A stretch of 64,000 bases of DNA from GM7GCV1 sp965221105 (GTDB lineage Bacteria > Pseudomonadota > Gammaproteobacteria > Pseudomonadales > GM7GCV1). Below are positions 54,178 to 61,666 of this stretch, in pieces. Every line of letters begins with the position of its first letter. The stretch's first letter is position 1. Position numbers and translations under genes: made by a program. The notes under the pieces were generated by a model that ran no database searches, was not told the origin of the DNA, and saw only the letters and a list, made by a program, of their open reading frames with translations. Where the stretch lies: contig OZ244871.1 in NCBI GenBank assembly GCA_965221105.1, forward strand, positions 372,001-436,000. The letters run 5' to 3'.

Positions 54178-56135
54178 CAGGTCCGTTCTCCGACCGCAGT
54201 GTCGGCCCGGTGTCGGTAGCGCCTGTCACACACAGCCAGCAGACCGCCCAAAGCCATGAACAGCGCTCCATACCAGATCCAACGAACAAATGGCTTGACG
54301 TGCAGCCGCACCGCCCAGGCACCCTCGCCCACGGGTTCGCCCATGGAGACATACAGATCCCGGAGAAGATTGCCTTCAATGCCCGCTTCGGTCATGGTCT
54401 GGCGGCTGGCAAGATACGTGCGTTTTTGTGGCTGCATGGCCGCAACTGTGCGCTGATTCCTGCTCACCTGCACTCTGCCCTCCTCCGCAACATAGTTGGG
54501 CCCTTGCACCTGGGCGTAGTTGTTCATCTCGAACCGGTAACCGGCGAGTTCATAGCTATCACCTGCCTCCATGCGGACATCCCGTGATTCGCTCAGCGCC
54601 ACAGAAAACAAAACGCCGACCAGACACAGGGCAACACCGAAATGTGCCAGCTGCATGCCCCAGTAGCCAAGTCCCAGGCTTTGCAGGCCCGCCAATATCC
54701 CATGCTGATGATGACCCGCCCTGCTCCAAAGATCACATTGTCCCTGAAGAAAAATCCAGGCACCAAGAAACCCCCCCAGCAAAACCAGAGGAGAAAAACG
54801 CCCGGCTACCCACACAGCAATAATCGAGGCAACAACCGCCAGCACCAGTGGTAACAAGGAATAGCGCCAGAGCCTCGCGCCCCTGTCTTTGACCCAGTTG
54901 AGGCGTTGTGCGGCACCGAGCATCACAAACATGGGAATAAATACGAGCCCGGCAAACAGGTTGAAATAGGGTGGTCCTACGGAAATCGAGCCCATATCAA
55001 GCGTATCGATGAGCAGTGGGTAGAGCGTACCCAGGAGCACGATGGCACACATCAACACCAGCAGAAGATTATTGACCAGCAAGCCCGTCTCCCTCGAAAG
55101 CGGGGTGAAGGCTCCAGCCGTCTCTACATCTTTCATACGAATACCGTACAGCAGCAGCGAGAATCCCACGACACAGCTCAGGAACAGCAGGATAAACAAG
55201 CCCCTTTCCGGGTCAGTTGCAAAAGCATGAACAGAAGTCAGCACGCCTGATCGCACGAGGAAAGTACCGAGCAGACTCAGGCTGAACGCGAATATGGCCA
55301 GCAGCAGGGCCCAGCGTTTAAACATGTCGCGCTTTTCTGCAACAGCCAGGCTATGAATTAACGCTGTTGCAAGTAACCAGGGCATGAAGGAGGCATTCTC
55401 CACAGGATCCCAGAACCACCAGCCACCCCAGCCGAGCTCGTAGTATGCCCACCAGCTTCCCAGAGCGATGCCTCCGGTGAGGAAGGCCCACGCGGTATTA
55501 GTCCAGGGCCGTAACCAGCGTACCCAATCTCTATTTAGCTGGCCCAGAACAAGAGCGGCCAGCGCAAAGCTGAACGGAACCGAAAGTCCGACATACCCCA
55601 TATAGAGAAGCGGCGGATGGATGATCAGGCCAAAGTCCTGCAATAGCGGGTTGAGATCAGCGCCGTCTGCAGGGGAATACGGCAAGAGGCGATCAAAGGG
55701 GTTCGATGTACACAGAATAAACAACAGGAACCCAACCGCCAGCGCGGCCTGAACGGCCAGAACGATTGCCCGCACCTGGATCGGCAATTTGCCGCTGGTC
55801 AGGGCAACTGCCAGGGTCCACCCCGACAACACCAGAATCCACAACAACATGGAGCCTTCGTGCGCACCCCATACAGCAGACAGTTTGTAGTACCAGGGCA
55901 GCAATGAATTGGAGTTGTTTGCAGCGTAGGCGACACTGAAATCGTCCGCAAGAAACAGGACTTCAAGAAGGACAAAACTGGCCAGTACCAGGGTAAAAAC
56001 GACCAGGCTCACGGGAACCGCAGCCTGCATCAGCGTGCCGGACTCCGTCCTCACGCCGATCAGCGGAAGTATCATTTGAACAAGTGAAAAGCACAGGGCC
56101 AGAATCAGGAGAAAGTGGCCTATTTCAGGAATCAT
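54177..56135 (-). CDS. ccmF: Heme lyase subunit CcmF
   Basis: A 652-aa polytopic membrane protein with about 15 predicted helices. The tryptophan-rich WWD heme-handling domain reads GWGGWWFWDPVENASFMPWL near residue 235, and PLLYMGYVGLSVPFSFAL contains a conserved periplasmic His neighbourhood (IIHPPLLYMG). It ligates heme to apocytochrome c together with CcmH and CcmI. It is the first ccm gene in the window; ccmA-E are not present and must lie elsewhere. Confidence 0.97.
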   Translation of the reverse strand: MIPEIGHFLLILALCFSLVQMILPLIGVRTESGTLMQAAVPVSLVVFTLVLASFVLLEVLFLADDFSVAYAANNSNSLLPWYYKLSAVWGAHEGSMLLWILVLSGWTLAVALTSGKLPIQVRAIVLAVQAALAVGFLLFILCTSNPFDRLLPYSPADGADLNPLLQDFGLIIHPPLLYMGYVGLSVPFSFALAALVLGQLNRDWVRWLRPWTNTAWAFLTGGIALGSWWAYYELGWGGWWFWDPVENASFMPWLLATALIHSLAVAEKRDMFKRWALLLAIFAFSLSLLGTFLVRSGVLTSVHAFATDPERGLFILLFLSCVVGFSLLLYGIRMKDVETAGAFTPLSRETGLLVNNLLLVLMCAIVLLGTLYPLLIDTLDMGSISVGPPYFNLFAGLVFIPMFVMLGAAQRLNWVKDRGARLWRYSLLPLVLAVVASIIAVWVAGRFSPLVLLGGFLGAWIFLQGQCDLWSRAGHHQHGILAGLQSLGLGYWGMQLAHFGVALCLVGVLFSVALSESRDVRMEAGDSYELAGYRFEMNNYAQVQGPNYVAEEGRVQVSRNQRTVAAMQPQKRTYLASRQTMTEAGIEGNLLRDLYVSMGEPVGEGAWAVRLHVKPFVRWIWYGALFMALGGLLAVCDRRYRHRADTAVGERT

Positions 56136-56247
56136 GAAAATTGTCGCACCGGAGCAGGACGCGCGATTATAGCGAATATGGGGGGACGGGGCTCCTGCTC
56201 AGAGAGCCTCGCATGTACCTGCCTGGATTGGTCTACGAACCAAGGTG

Positions 56248-56436
56248 TCAGTCGAAGTCGTATTCCTGAACAGCTTTGCGCAGTCGAGCTTCCTCCAGGC
56301 GTTCTTCCAGCTTTCGGCGCTTGCTCAGGGCACCCGCATCGGAAGGAACCAGGTCCAGCGCCAGGAATTCAGCCCTGGAGTCTTCCAGCACTTCTTCGTC
56401 GCTGTCTATCTCATCTTCATCGTTCACAGCCGTCAC
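56248..56436 (-). CDS. Small charged protein, PA3496-like
   Basis: 62 aa, very acidic at the N-terminus (NDEDEIDSDEEVLEDSRAEF) and with a basic/acidic helix KRRKLEERLEEARLRKAVQE at the C-terminus, ending YDFD. The R(R/K)xxEERLEExRLR pattern is that of the small PA3496-type proteins of pseudomonads and relatives, with no known biochemistry. It sits between ccmF and the sirtuin as a single gene. Confidence 0.7.
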   Translation of the reverse strand: MTAVNDEDEIDSDEEVLEDSRAEFLALDLVPSDAGALSKRRKLEERLEEARLRKAVQEYDFD

Positions 56437-56672
56437 CTCTCAATATGTGACTTCGCAAAATAACGAAAACGCGTCGGCCTGCGTGAAACCGACACTCTCC
56501 GCAGGCCAATACCGACAAATTAATGCTGTTTGCAGCGCAGGTCAATTACAATTTGATGGTATCGAAATCCTGCCAACGAGACCGAAATTGACTGCCTGGC
56601 CCCACGATCTTGCCAATGCTGACCCGAATCCGATTACCATGGGCCACCCTGCTGGATGACCCGGAGGCGGCT

Positions 56673-57389
56673 GTGACCAAAACCCAGTCCATTGTGGTGC
56701 TCACCGGAGCTGGTATATCAGCCGAATCCGGCCTCAAGACGTTCCGGGACAACGGCGGCCTGTGGGAGGACCAGCCGGTTGAGAAGGTGGCGACACCGGA
56801 AGCCTTTGAGGCAGATCCCGACCTGGTGCACCGTTTTTACAACACCCGCCGCCAACAACTCCTCGACCCGGGCATCAAACCCAATCCTGCGCATATGGCG
56901 CTGGCCTGTTTGCAGCAGCGCTTCGAGGGCACATTCAGCATCATCACCCAGAACGTGGACAACCTCCACGAACAGGCCGGCTCCACCAATGTGATTCACA
57001 TGCACGGAGAACTGCTCAAGGTATTTTGCACGGGCTCCGGAAAACGCTTTGACCGGACTTCCGACCTGGACACCCAAACCTCCTGCGAATGCTGCGGGTT
57101 ACCGGGAACCCTGCGGCCGGACATCGTCTGGTTTGGCGAGGTGCCCAAATCCATGGATCTTATAGAAAGTCTGCTGGCGAGCTGTGACCTGTTTATCTCA
57201 ATCGGCACCTCTGGAACCGTGTATCCCGCAGCGGGCTTCAAGCAGGTCGCCAGCTCTTTCGGCGCCCGAACCGTGGAACTGAACCTGGAGCCCTCCTCCT
57301 ATTCGGACTTTGATGATGCCCGCTATGGTCCTGCGACCGAAATAGTTCCGAAATACATACAGGAACTTGTAAGCACACTGCCCACCTAA
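56673..57389 (+). CDS. cobB: Sir2-family NAD-dependent deacylase (CobB type)
   Basis: A 238-aa sirtuin. GTG 56673 is chosen because GGAGG lies 5 nt upstream and the Rossmann strand follows at once (SIVVLTGAGISAESG). TQNVDN and the catalytic His in IHMHGEL are present. The zinc site has one early Cys (VFCTGSG) and CECC, as in E. coli CobB. The FYNTRR segment has the Tyr and Arg spacing of class III desuccinylases/demalonylases. It likely removes acetyl or succinyl groups, including from acyl-CoA synthetases. Its stop overlaps that of bolA (convergent). Confidence 0.93.
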   Translation: MTKTQSIVVLTGAGISAESGLKTFRDNGGLWEDQPVEKVATPEAFEADPDLVHRFYNTRRQQLLDPGIKPNPAHMALACLQQRFEGTFSIITQNVDNLHEQAGSTNVIHMHGELLKVFCTGSGKRFDRTSDLDTQTSCECCGLPGTLRPDIVWFGEVPKSMDLIESLLASCDLFISIGTSGTVYPAAGFKQVASSFGARTVELNLEPSSYSDFDDARYGPATEIVPKYIQELVSTLPT

Positions 57390-57700
57390 CCCGCCTTGCT
57401 GCCACCCAGGCACTGTGGCGAGTCTGTCACAGTCCCGGTCTGCGACCACTCGTCAGGAGTGTGCAGGTGCAGTGACAGTGCATGTATGGGATTGTTCAGC
57501 AGATCCGGGATCAGTCCGAACACCTTCTGATGTCGCGCGACCGAACGCATATTCTCGAACTGATCGGATACCAGAATCACCTTGAAATGGGTCTCGGAAT
57601 TCTCTGGAACCGAATGCATGGAGCTTTCGTTCACAATAGATATGTGCGTCGGCAAAAACTGCTGCTCCAGGCGGAGCCTGAGTTCCTGTTCAACCTGCAT
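57386..57700 (-). CDS. bolA: BolA family transcriptional/iron-sulfur regulator
   Basis: A 104-aa BolA from ATG 57700 with GAGGA upstream; the open frame extends further but into the tRNA region. Conserved parts are SIVNESSMHSVPENSETHFK and VILVSDQFENMRSVARHQKV, then HALSLHLHTPDEW and a C-terminal TDSPQCLGGSKAG like the E. coli BolA tail. BolA pairs with monothiol glutaredoxins and influences cell shape and stress responses. It is convergent with cobB. Confidence 0.92.
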   Translation of the reverse strand: MQVEQELRLRLEQQFLPTHISIVNESSMHSVPENSETHFKVILVSDQFENMRSVARHQKVFGLIPDLLNNPIHALSLHLHTPDEWSQTGTVTDSPQCLGGSKAG

Positions 57701-57876
57701 TACAACTGTCCTCGCGACTTTGTCCGTGATTCTAACATCCGTCCACATCCCAGGCATGAATGCAGCACCGCTGCCTGTCCAATTGCCTTGACGGGTAATG
57801 CCCCCGTGCCTATAGTAGGGCACCTTTGAGCAGGGGCCAACAGGTGCTCAAGCCACAGGAAAGATAACCCATATAC

Positions 57877-57953
57877 GCGCTTGTAGCTCAGCTGGATAGA
57901 GTACCTGGCTACGAACCAGGCGGTCGGAGGTTCGAATCCTCCCAAGCGCGCCA
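57877..57953 (+). tRNA. tRNA-Arg (anticodon ACG)
   Basis: A complete 77-nt cloverleaf including CCA. The acceptor stem is GCGCTTG/CAAGCGC, the D-loop region is TAGCTCAGCTGGATAGAG, the anticodon stem is CCTGG/CCAGG with loop CTACGAA, and the T arm is GGAGGTTCGAATCCTCC. The 3' half is the attachment target of an integrating element: a recombinase remnant runs antisense through it. Confidence 0.97.
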
Positions 57954-58318
57954 TTTGGCAATGAGGGCCGCAAAAACTACTAACGTATTGAACTATAGTG
58001 GTTTTTGCGGTTCTAGAGCCTTCATTTAACTCATAGATCAGCTTTTCAGTCAACGCCAATCCAGCACCGCTCTTTTATTCCCAAATGGTCCGGAAGCCCA
58101 GACTTTATGCGGGTTTGAGATAAAAGTTAGAGCGGTCCTAAATACCTCATCAAAATTCCCAGCCCGCTTGGTGCTGTCAGCTGTCTTGTCGCGCAGCTCA
58201 ACCTTTCGCTGTTCCTGTTTCTTGACCCTCTGTTCAAGTGCTTTCATGACAGTCTCAGAGTCACTGACAACAATCTTATCCAGTATCTTCTCAATCTCAT
58301 GATCAATTTTGATTATCT
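57877..58318 (-). pseudogene. Large serine recombinase, C-terminal remnant reading through tRNA-Arg
   Basis: The minus strand from 58318 reads HEIEKILDKIVVSDSETVMK, VELRDKTADSTKRAG and NFDEVFRTALTFISNPHKVW, then KRAVL; after a frameshift near 58055 it continues ALTEKLIYELNEGSRTAKTT and MARLGGFEPPTAWFVARYS, IQLSY. This is the C-terminal coiled-coil and tail of a tRNA-targeting serine recombinase. The GFEPPT...RYSIQLSY tail is the translation of the antisense tRNA strand, a known hallmark of such integrations. The catalytic N-terminal domain is gone. Confidence 0.85.
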
Positions 58319-58337
58319 CTCAGCGGCAGGGTCCCAA

Positions 58338-58604
58338 CTAGGCCAGTGCGTCACGTATCGCATTGATCACCGGGCCAATCGGTCCACTTTGACGCTGCAC
58401 CAAATCGATGTCCTCAGAATGGCGCAGCGCCTGGGTGAATAACAATTTGTGAATGGCCGTCCCGCCGCTAAAGGCGAGCTGGTCTGGCAATGCCGTAAAG
58501 AGATCACATAGCACTCGACTCAGGACCAGATCCTGCTCCACCTGACGCAAGTCAGGTCATGGGGCCTACTCACGCCAGGCTTGAATGTACGAGCGCGGGA
58601 TCAT
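58338..58604 (-). pseudogene. abiEii: AbiEii toxin (nucleotidyltransferase), truncated
   Basis: ATG 58604 overlaps the abiEi stop (ATGA), the normal layout. The frame MIPRSYIQAWRE is interrupted by TAG and then TGA within a few codons, then runs QVEQDLVLSRVLCDLFTALP, LAFSGGTAIHKLLF and the nucleotidyltransferase signature SEDIDLVQ. It stops at 58338, where recombinase debris begins; the rest (~200 residues) is missing. The toxin is dead. Confidence 0.88.
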
Positions 58605-59413
58605 GAATCGATGGCCACATCGGCATTGATGGCCAGGCGCCAGGTGCTATCTTTCTCCACTGCTTGCGGTAAATAGGTACTCACCGGTTTTTCAGCCGGG
58701 TTAAGCGGTTTATAAGGCGCGGAGGGTGGGACATAAGGCAAGAGTGCTTTGGCTTGAGCGGCATGACCATAGCGCTCAAGCAAATACCCGAGTCTGCGCA
58801 CCACGGTGTTTTCATAGATCGGTGCCGCGCCCCGCAAACGGTCAGAGTCACACTGATCACCCAGATCATGCACCAACTGTGCCATGGCCTGAACACCTCC
58901 CGCTGGCAGCGGATAGCGCACCGCATCGAGCAAGGTCAACTCACAGCCTGCGACCTGCGCATAACCGGTATCGCTTTTAAGTTGGCTCAACCAAGGGGAT
59001 TGATTGACCGCCTCAAAGGCGTTGGGTACCTGATATATAAACTGCACACGGTACCGTCCGGCAATAATGGGCCGCATCTGCACTGGCACCATCACGTGGA
59101 ATACCATGGCCGACTGGTGCGCCGCCCCATGAAAGGCTGCCGCTCGCAGTAAGCCAATGCGATAATTCAGGTCCAGGTGGCGCATTAAGGGATCAATCCA
59201 GGTCACCGGGTCAGGCACCGGCCGTGCCTCGGGGCGCACAATGACATAAAAACCCTGCTTGGGACTGAAGAGGCGTTGCTGGTGAATCAGACGTGTGGCG
59301 CGCCGCGCAACCTGCTCGGCGCTCAAACCCAGATCAGCCTGTGCTGCTGTCTGGGTAAAGTGCGCCTTGCCCTGTATCAGGCACTGATCCATGTAATCGT
59401 TTAAATGTTGCAT
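58601..59413 (-). CDS. abiEi: AbiEi-family antitoxin (type IV toxin-antitoxin)
   Basis: A 270-aa protein from ATG 59413 (MQHLNDYMDQCLIQG). The N-terminal winged helix (FTQTAAQADLGLSAEQVARR) is followed by the AbiEi_3-type domain (DPLMRHLDLNYRIGLLRAAA, FHGAAHQ). It represses its own operon by binding inverted repeats upstream and blocks the AbiEii nucleotidyltransferase. Here the toxin partner is broken, so it is an orphan antitoxin and could protect against related elements. Upstream AT-rich DNA (59414-59480) may hold its promoter. Confidence 0.88.
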   Translation of the reverse strand: MQHLNDYMDQCLIQGKAHFTQTAAQADLGLSAEQVARRATRLIHQQRLFSPKQGFYVIVRPEARPVPDPVTWIDPLMRHLDLNYRIGLLRAAAFHGAAHQSAMVFHVMVPVQMRPIIAGRYRVQFIYQVPNAFEAVNQSPWLSQLKSDTGYAQVAGCELTLLDAVRYPLPAGGVQAMAQLVHDLGDQCDSDRLRGAAPIYENTVVRRLGYLLERYGHAAQAKALLPYVPPSAPYKPLNPAEKPVSTYLPQAVEKDSTWRLAINADVAIDS

Positions 59414-59823
59414 GTAAACTATTATAACCATATACAACACTAAAACCGTATTTATTGCATACAATTGTTTTATTCATGATTATCTTTGTCGCGAGACTTA
59501 GCGAGTCGATCTGCGATCTTATAGGCTGCTTCGAGTTCACTGCACCGGGCTGGTCAGAATATTGCCCTGGGATCAGATCATGAAATCCAACTTGCGCTGG
59601 AACAAATTCCAGGAACTAGCAAATCTGACAAGTACAAGGTGTACGGCCCGGCGATGCGCCTCATGGCCTTTGGCGGCAAGGGTTGCCAGTCCCTAGAGCA
59701 AAACCCGAGCTGTAGGGGATACTGGCAGTGGCCTGACTCCGACCCGCTGACCGGACCGCCAACCTGCGCGCTGGAAAAATCCCGGTAGTGGATCAGTTTG
59801 AACATTGCACAACCAGCAGGAGG
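59414..59823 (+). other. 410-bp stretch without a recognised gene
   Basis: A plus-strand frame around 59545-59770 reads LALEQIPGTSKSDKYKVYGP and AMRLMAFGGKGCQSLE, which looks protein-like but has no start and was not recognised. It may be a remnant of another island gene. The abiEi promoter probably lies in the first ~80 bp, which are AT-rich. Confidence 0.35.
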
Positions 59824-59845
59824 AAAAGGCGGCCTCAAGGCCGCC
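59824..59845 (-). terminator. Intrinsic terminator after the poly-C secreted-protein gene
   Basis: A perfect 7-bp GC stem GGCGGCC/GGCCGCC with a 4-nt loop, followed on the minus strand by TTTT. It lies 100 bp beyond the stop codon of the gene at 59945-60596. Confidence 0.65.
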
Positions 59846-59944
59846 CTGTGTTCGGGATGTTCCGCGATATTCCAGCGATATCCGGTTCCAGATTGATGCC
59901 CTCACGTGGCCCGCGCTCACGATAACCGGCTTTCACGTGCTAGG

Positions 59945-60596
59945 TCAGCTGCTGGTGTCAGTGCACCCCCAGGCCAGCCTATTCGCTTGGCTCTGCGTAG
60001 TCTGGCCGGCGAGAATCCGGGTTCCGCCGCGCGTGCCGTTGCACATGCAGTCCGTAATGTCCTGCCGCGTGCGGGCCACCGCAAAGCACCCGGTCCGGCT
60101 GAATTTCGTTAGATCGAGCACGCCCCCAGGCAGGTTCTGCTCCGCATTCGTGAACTCGCCACGAGTCTTGAAGCAGTGGCGGTCAAGCGGATTTGAAGAT
60201 GGTTTTTCTGTGTCGTTGTATAAAACGACTGTGTAGCGCGTATTCTTCTTCAGGCTGGAGAAAGTGCCGGACTGTGCCGCCAGTGGTTGGGATGAACCGA
60301 GATTTTTAATCTGCTGTGGAGTACCCCTCCCCCCTTCTTGAACCCCCACATATACATTGAATGGATCGACAAACGAGATGCGTTGGATGTTGAATGTCAG
60401 ACTGTTTTGTGTGGGAGTCCCGATAGAAAAAATGTGCGGATTGGTCTCTGACGAGCCACCTTCCGTGCAGGCTACCGTGCCGGTAGTCGCCGGAATGACC
60501 AGCTGCTGGGCCTGCGCCGGCCATGCGATGGCCGCAAGCAGCAGGAGGGTTGCTAGTTTAGCGAGGGGGGGGTGAATTAAGGTTTTTCTGGATCAT
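59945..60596 (-). CDS. Predicted secreted protein, out of frame at a poly-C tract
   Basis: ATG 60596, with GAGGA ~8 nt upstream, reads MIQKNLNS then a C8 run and stops at TAA after PPPR. With C7 (or C10) it continues AKLATLLLLAAIAWPAQA, a clear Sec signal peptide with an AQA cleavage site, and runs open to TGA 59945 (~216 aa). The mature part is Thr/Gly-rich with seven Cys (VACTEGG, RHCFKTRG, RTGCFAV, ITDCMCNGTRGG, WGCTDTSS). No family was recognised. Layout and tract position parallel the gene at 23398. Confidence 0.65.
60565..60572 (-). repeat. Poly-C tract (C8 on coding strand) at codons 9-11
   Basis: Eight G on the plus strand, eight C in the coding sense, 24 nt after the A of the ATG, the same distance as in the gene at 23398. 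C7 or C10 would restore the frame. Confidence 0.7.
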
Positions 60597-60738
60597 GATT
60601 GTGTTCCTCATGGCCAATATTTTCCGGCACGATAGAATACCTTCCTTTCTGAAAATAGACAATCTTAGCCTTGTCCAAATGAAGTGAGTCTGAACTTTCG
60701 GGTATTGCCCCGATGAGAGCGGCACTCTGAGCGCTCTC

Positions 60739-61060
60739 ATGACCCTGACTGACCTGACCACCATCGAGCACCTGGAGCGATGTCTGGAAGGCTCAGAAAC
60801 CTGCACCTACGAACTCCCCGGCACCATGGACGAACGCTCCATCTGGATCCAGACAACCCTGGTGCAGTTCCGCGACACCAGCTTGGGCATAAGCGACAGA
60901 GGCGTCGTGATCCGCCCCCTGCTGAAGGTCAGCGGCTTATCCCGACACCCGACACCAACTGACCCGGCTGATCCGGAAGTCCGTGACACCCGGTCGGTGC
61001 ACTCACCAACAGCGCACCACGCGGAGGTTCTCCAGGCGGTACACCCAGGTGCGTAAACCG
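60739..61060 (+). pseudogene. IS-associated integrase-like protein, N-terminal remnant
   Basis: The frame MTLTDLTTIEHLERCLEGSE, then WIQTTLVQFRDTSLGISDRG and VVIRPLLKVSGLSR matches the N-terminal domain of integrase-type transposases that begin with a T-I-E-x-L-E-x-F-L-x-G pattern. It shifts frame after SGLS into HQLTRLIRKSVTPGRCTHQQ and RFSRRYT, where the helix-turn-helix continues. The catalytic part is lost. Low-copy debris of the island. Confidence 0.6.
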
Positions 61061-61419
61061 CTGAAGCCTGCCACACCCTGTTCACAGCAATCTTCAAGCA
61101 GGCCTGAACACAGCAAACCAAGGGTTCAGTGGATGACTCTGCTTTCAAACTGAGCCACTACCGGAGATTGTCGTGCGCGAATGCTGGCGGATGCAGCTCG
61201 CTCACAGACTAAGCCGACCGGCTGCCCATTCAGAAGTTATGCTTCGACTGGATTACGGCAGAGAAGTTATCTGAAGATCATCAAGAAGCCGCACAAGATG
61301 CCGCCTATCGGCACCGGCTCATACTTGCTCAAGTGGTAGAAGTCATTGCTATTGAAACGAGAGAAAGGCTGATACCGGAGGGTCAAAAGGAGCATCTTTC
61401 ATGAAACTTTGGACTTCGA
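61061..61419 (+). other. Stretch with unassigned protein-like debris
   Basis: One frame (about 61219-61404) reads PIQKLCFDWITAEKLSEDHQ and QVVEVIAIETRERLIPEGQK, ending in a stop. It has no start codon and was not recognised. The rest shows no feature. Confidence 0.3.
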
Positions 61420-61666
61420 GTCACTACTGTCCCAACGTTAATCGAATACATTCAGGTGCTGTTTCAAACCGGCTACCTGACCATCGCCGGGGAACTGGAC
61501 ATCGGCGGCGAACCCTTCTACCGCCTCGGCTATCCCAACCGCGAGGTGCGGCAAAGCCTCAATCGAAGTCTGCTTGGCCATCTGGTGCAGGACGAAACGC
61601 GGAAAGGTCTCCCGCGCGGCAGGCTTTCGGCAGGCGTGCCCGCGCAGCAGACAAAAAACGCCCAGT
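61420..61666 (+). pseudogene. AAA-ATPase-like/PD-(D/E)XK nuclease-domain (DUF1703) fragment
   Basis: The frame reads VTTVPTLIEYIQVLFQTGYL, TIAGELDIGG and FYRLGYPNREVRQSLNRSLL. The Q-T-G-Y-L-T-I and L-G-(F/Y)-P-N-x-E-V-R signatures are those of the C-terminal region of AAA-ATPase-like/DUF1703 proteins, common in mobile regions. Both the ATPase part and the nuclease end are missing. The frame then runs antisense into the end of the TonB-dependent receptor gene, so the junction is a rearrangement. Confidence 0.7.

Noticed and set aside
57700..57876. N-terminal extension of bolA or a longer recombinase frame through this interval
   Set aside because: BolA homology begins at ATG 57700 with its own ribosome site; the other frame beyond the tRNA shows no conserved recombinase sequence.
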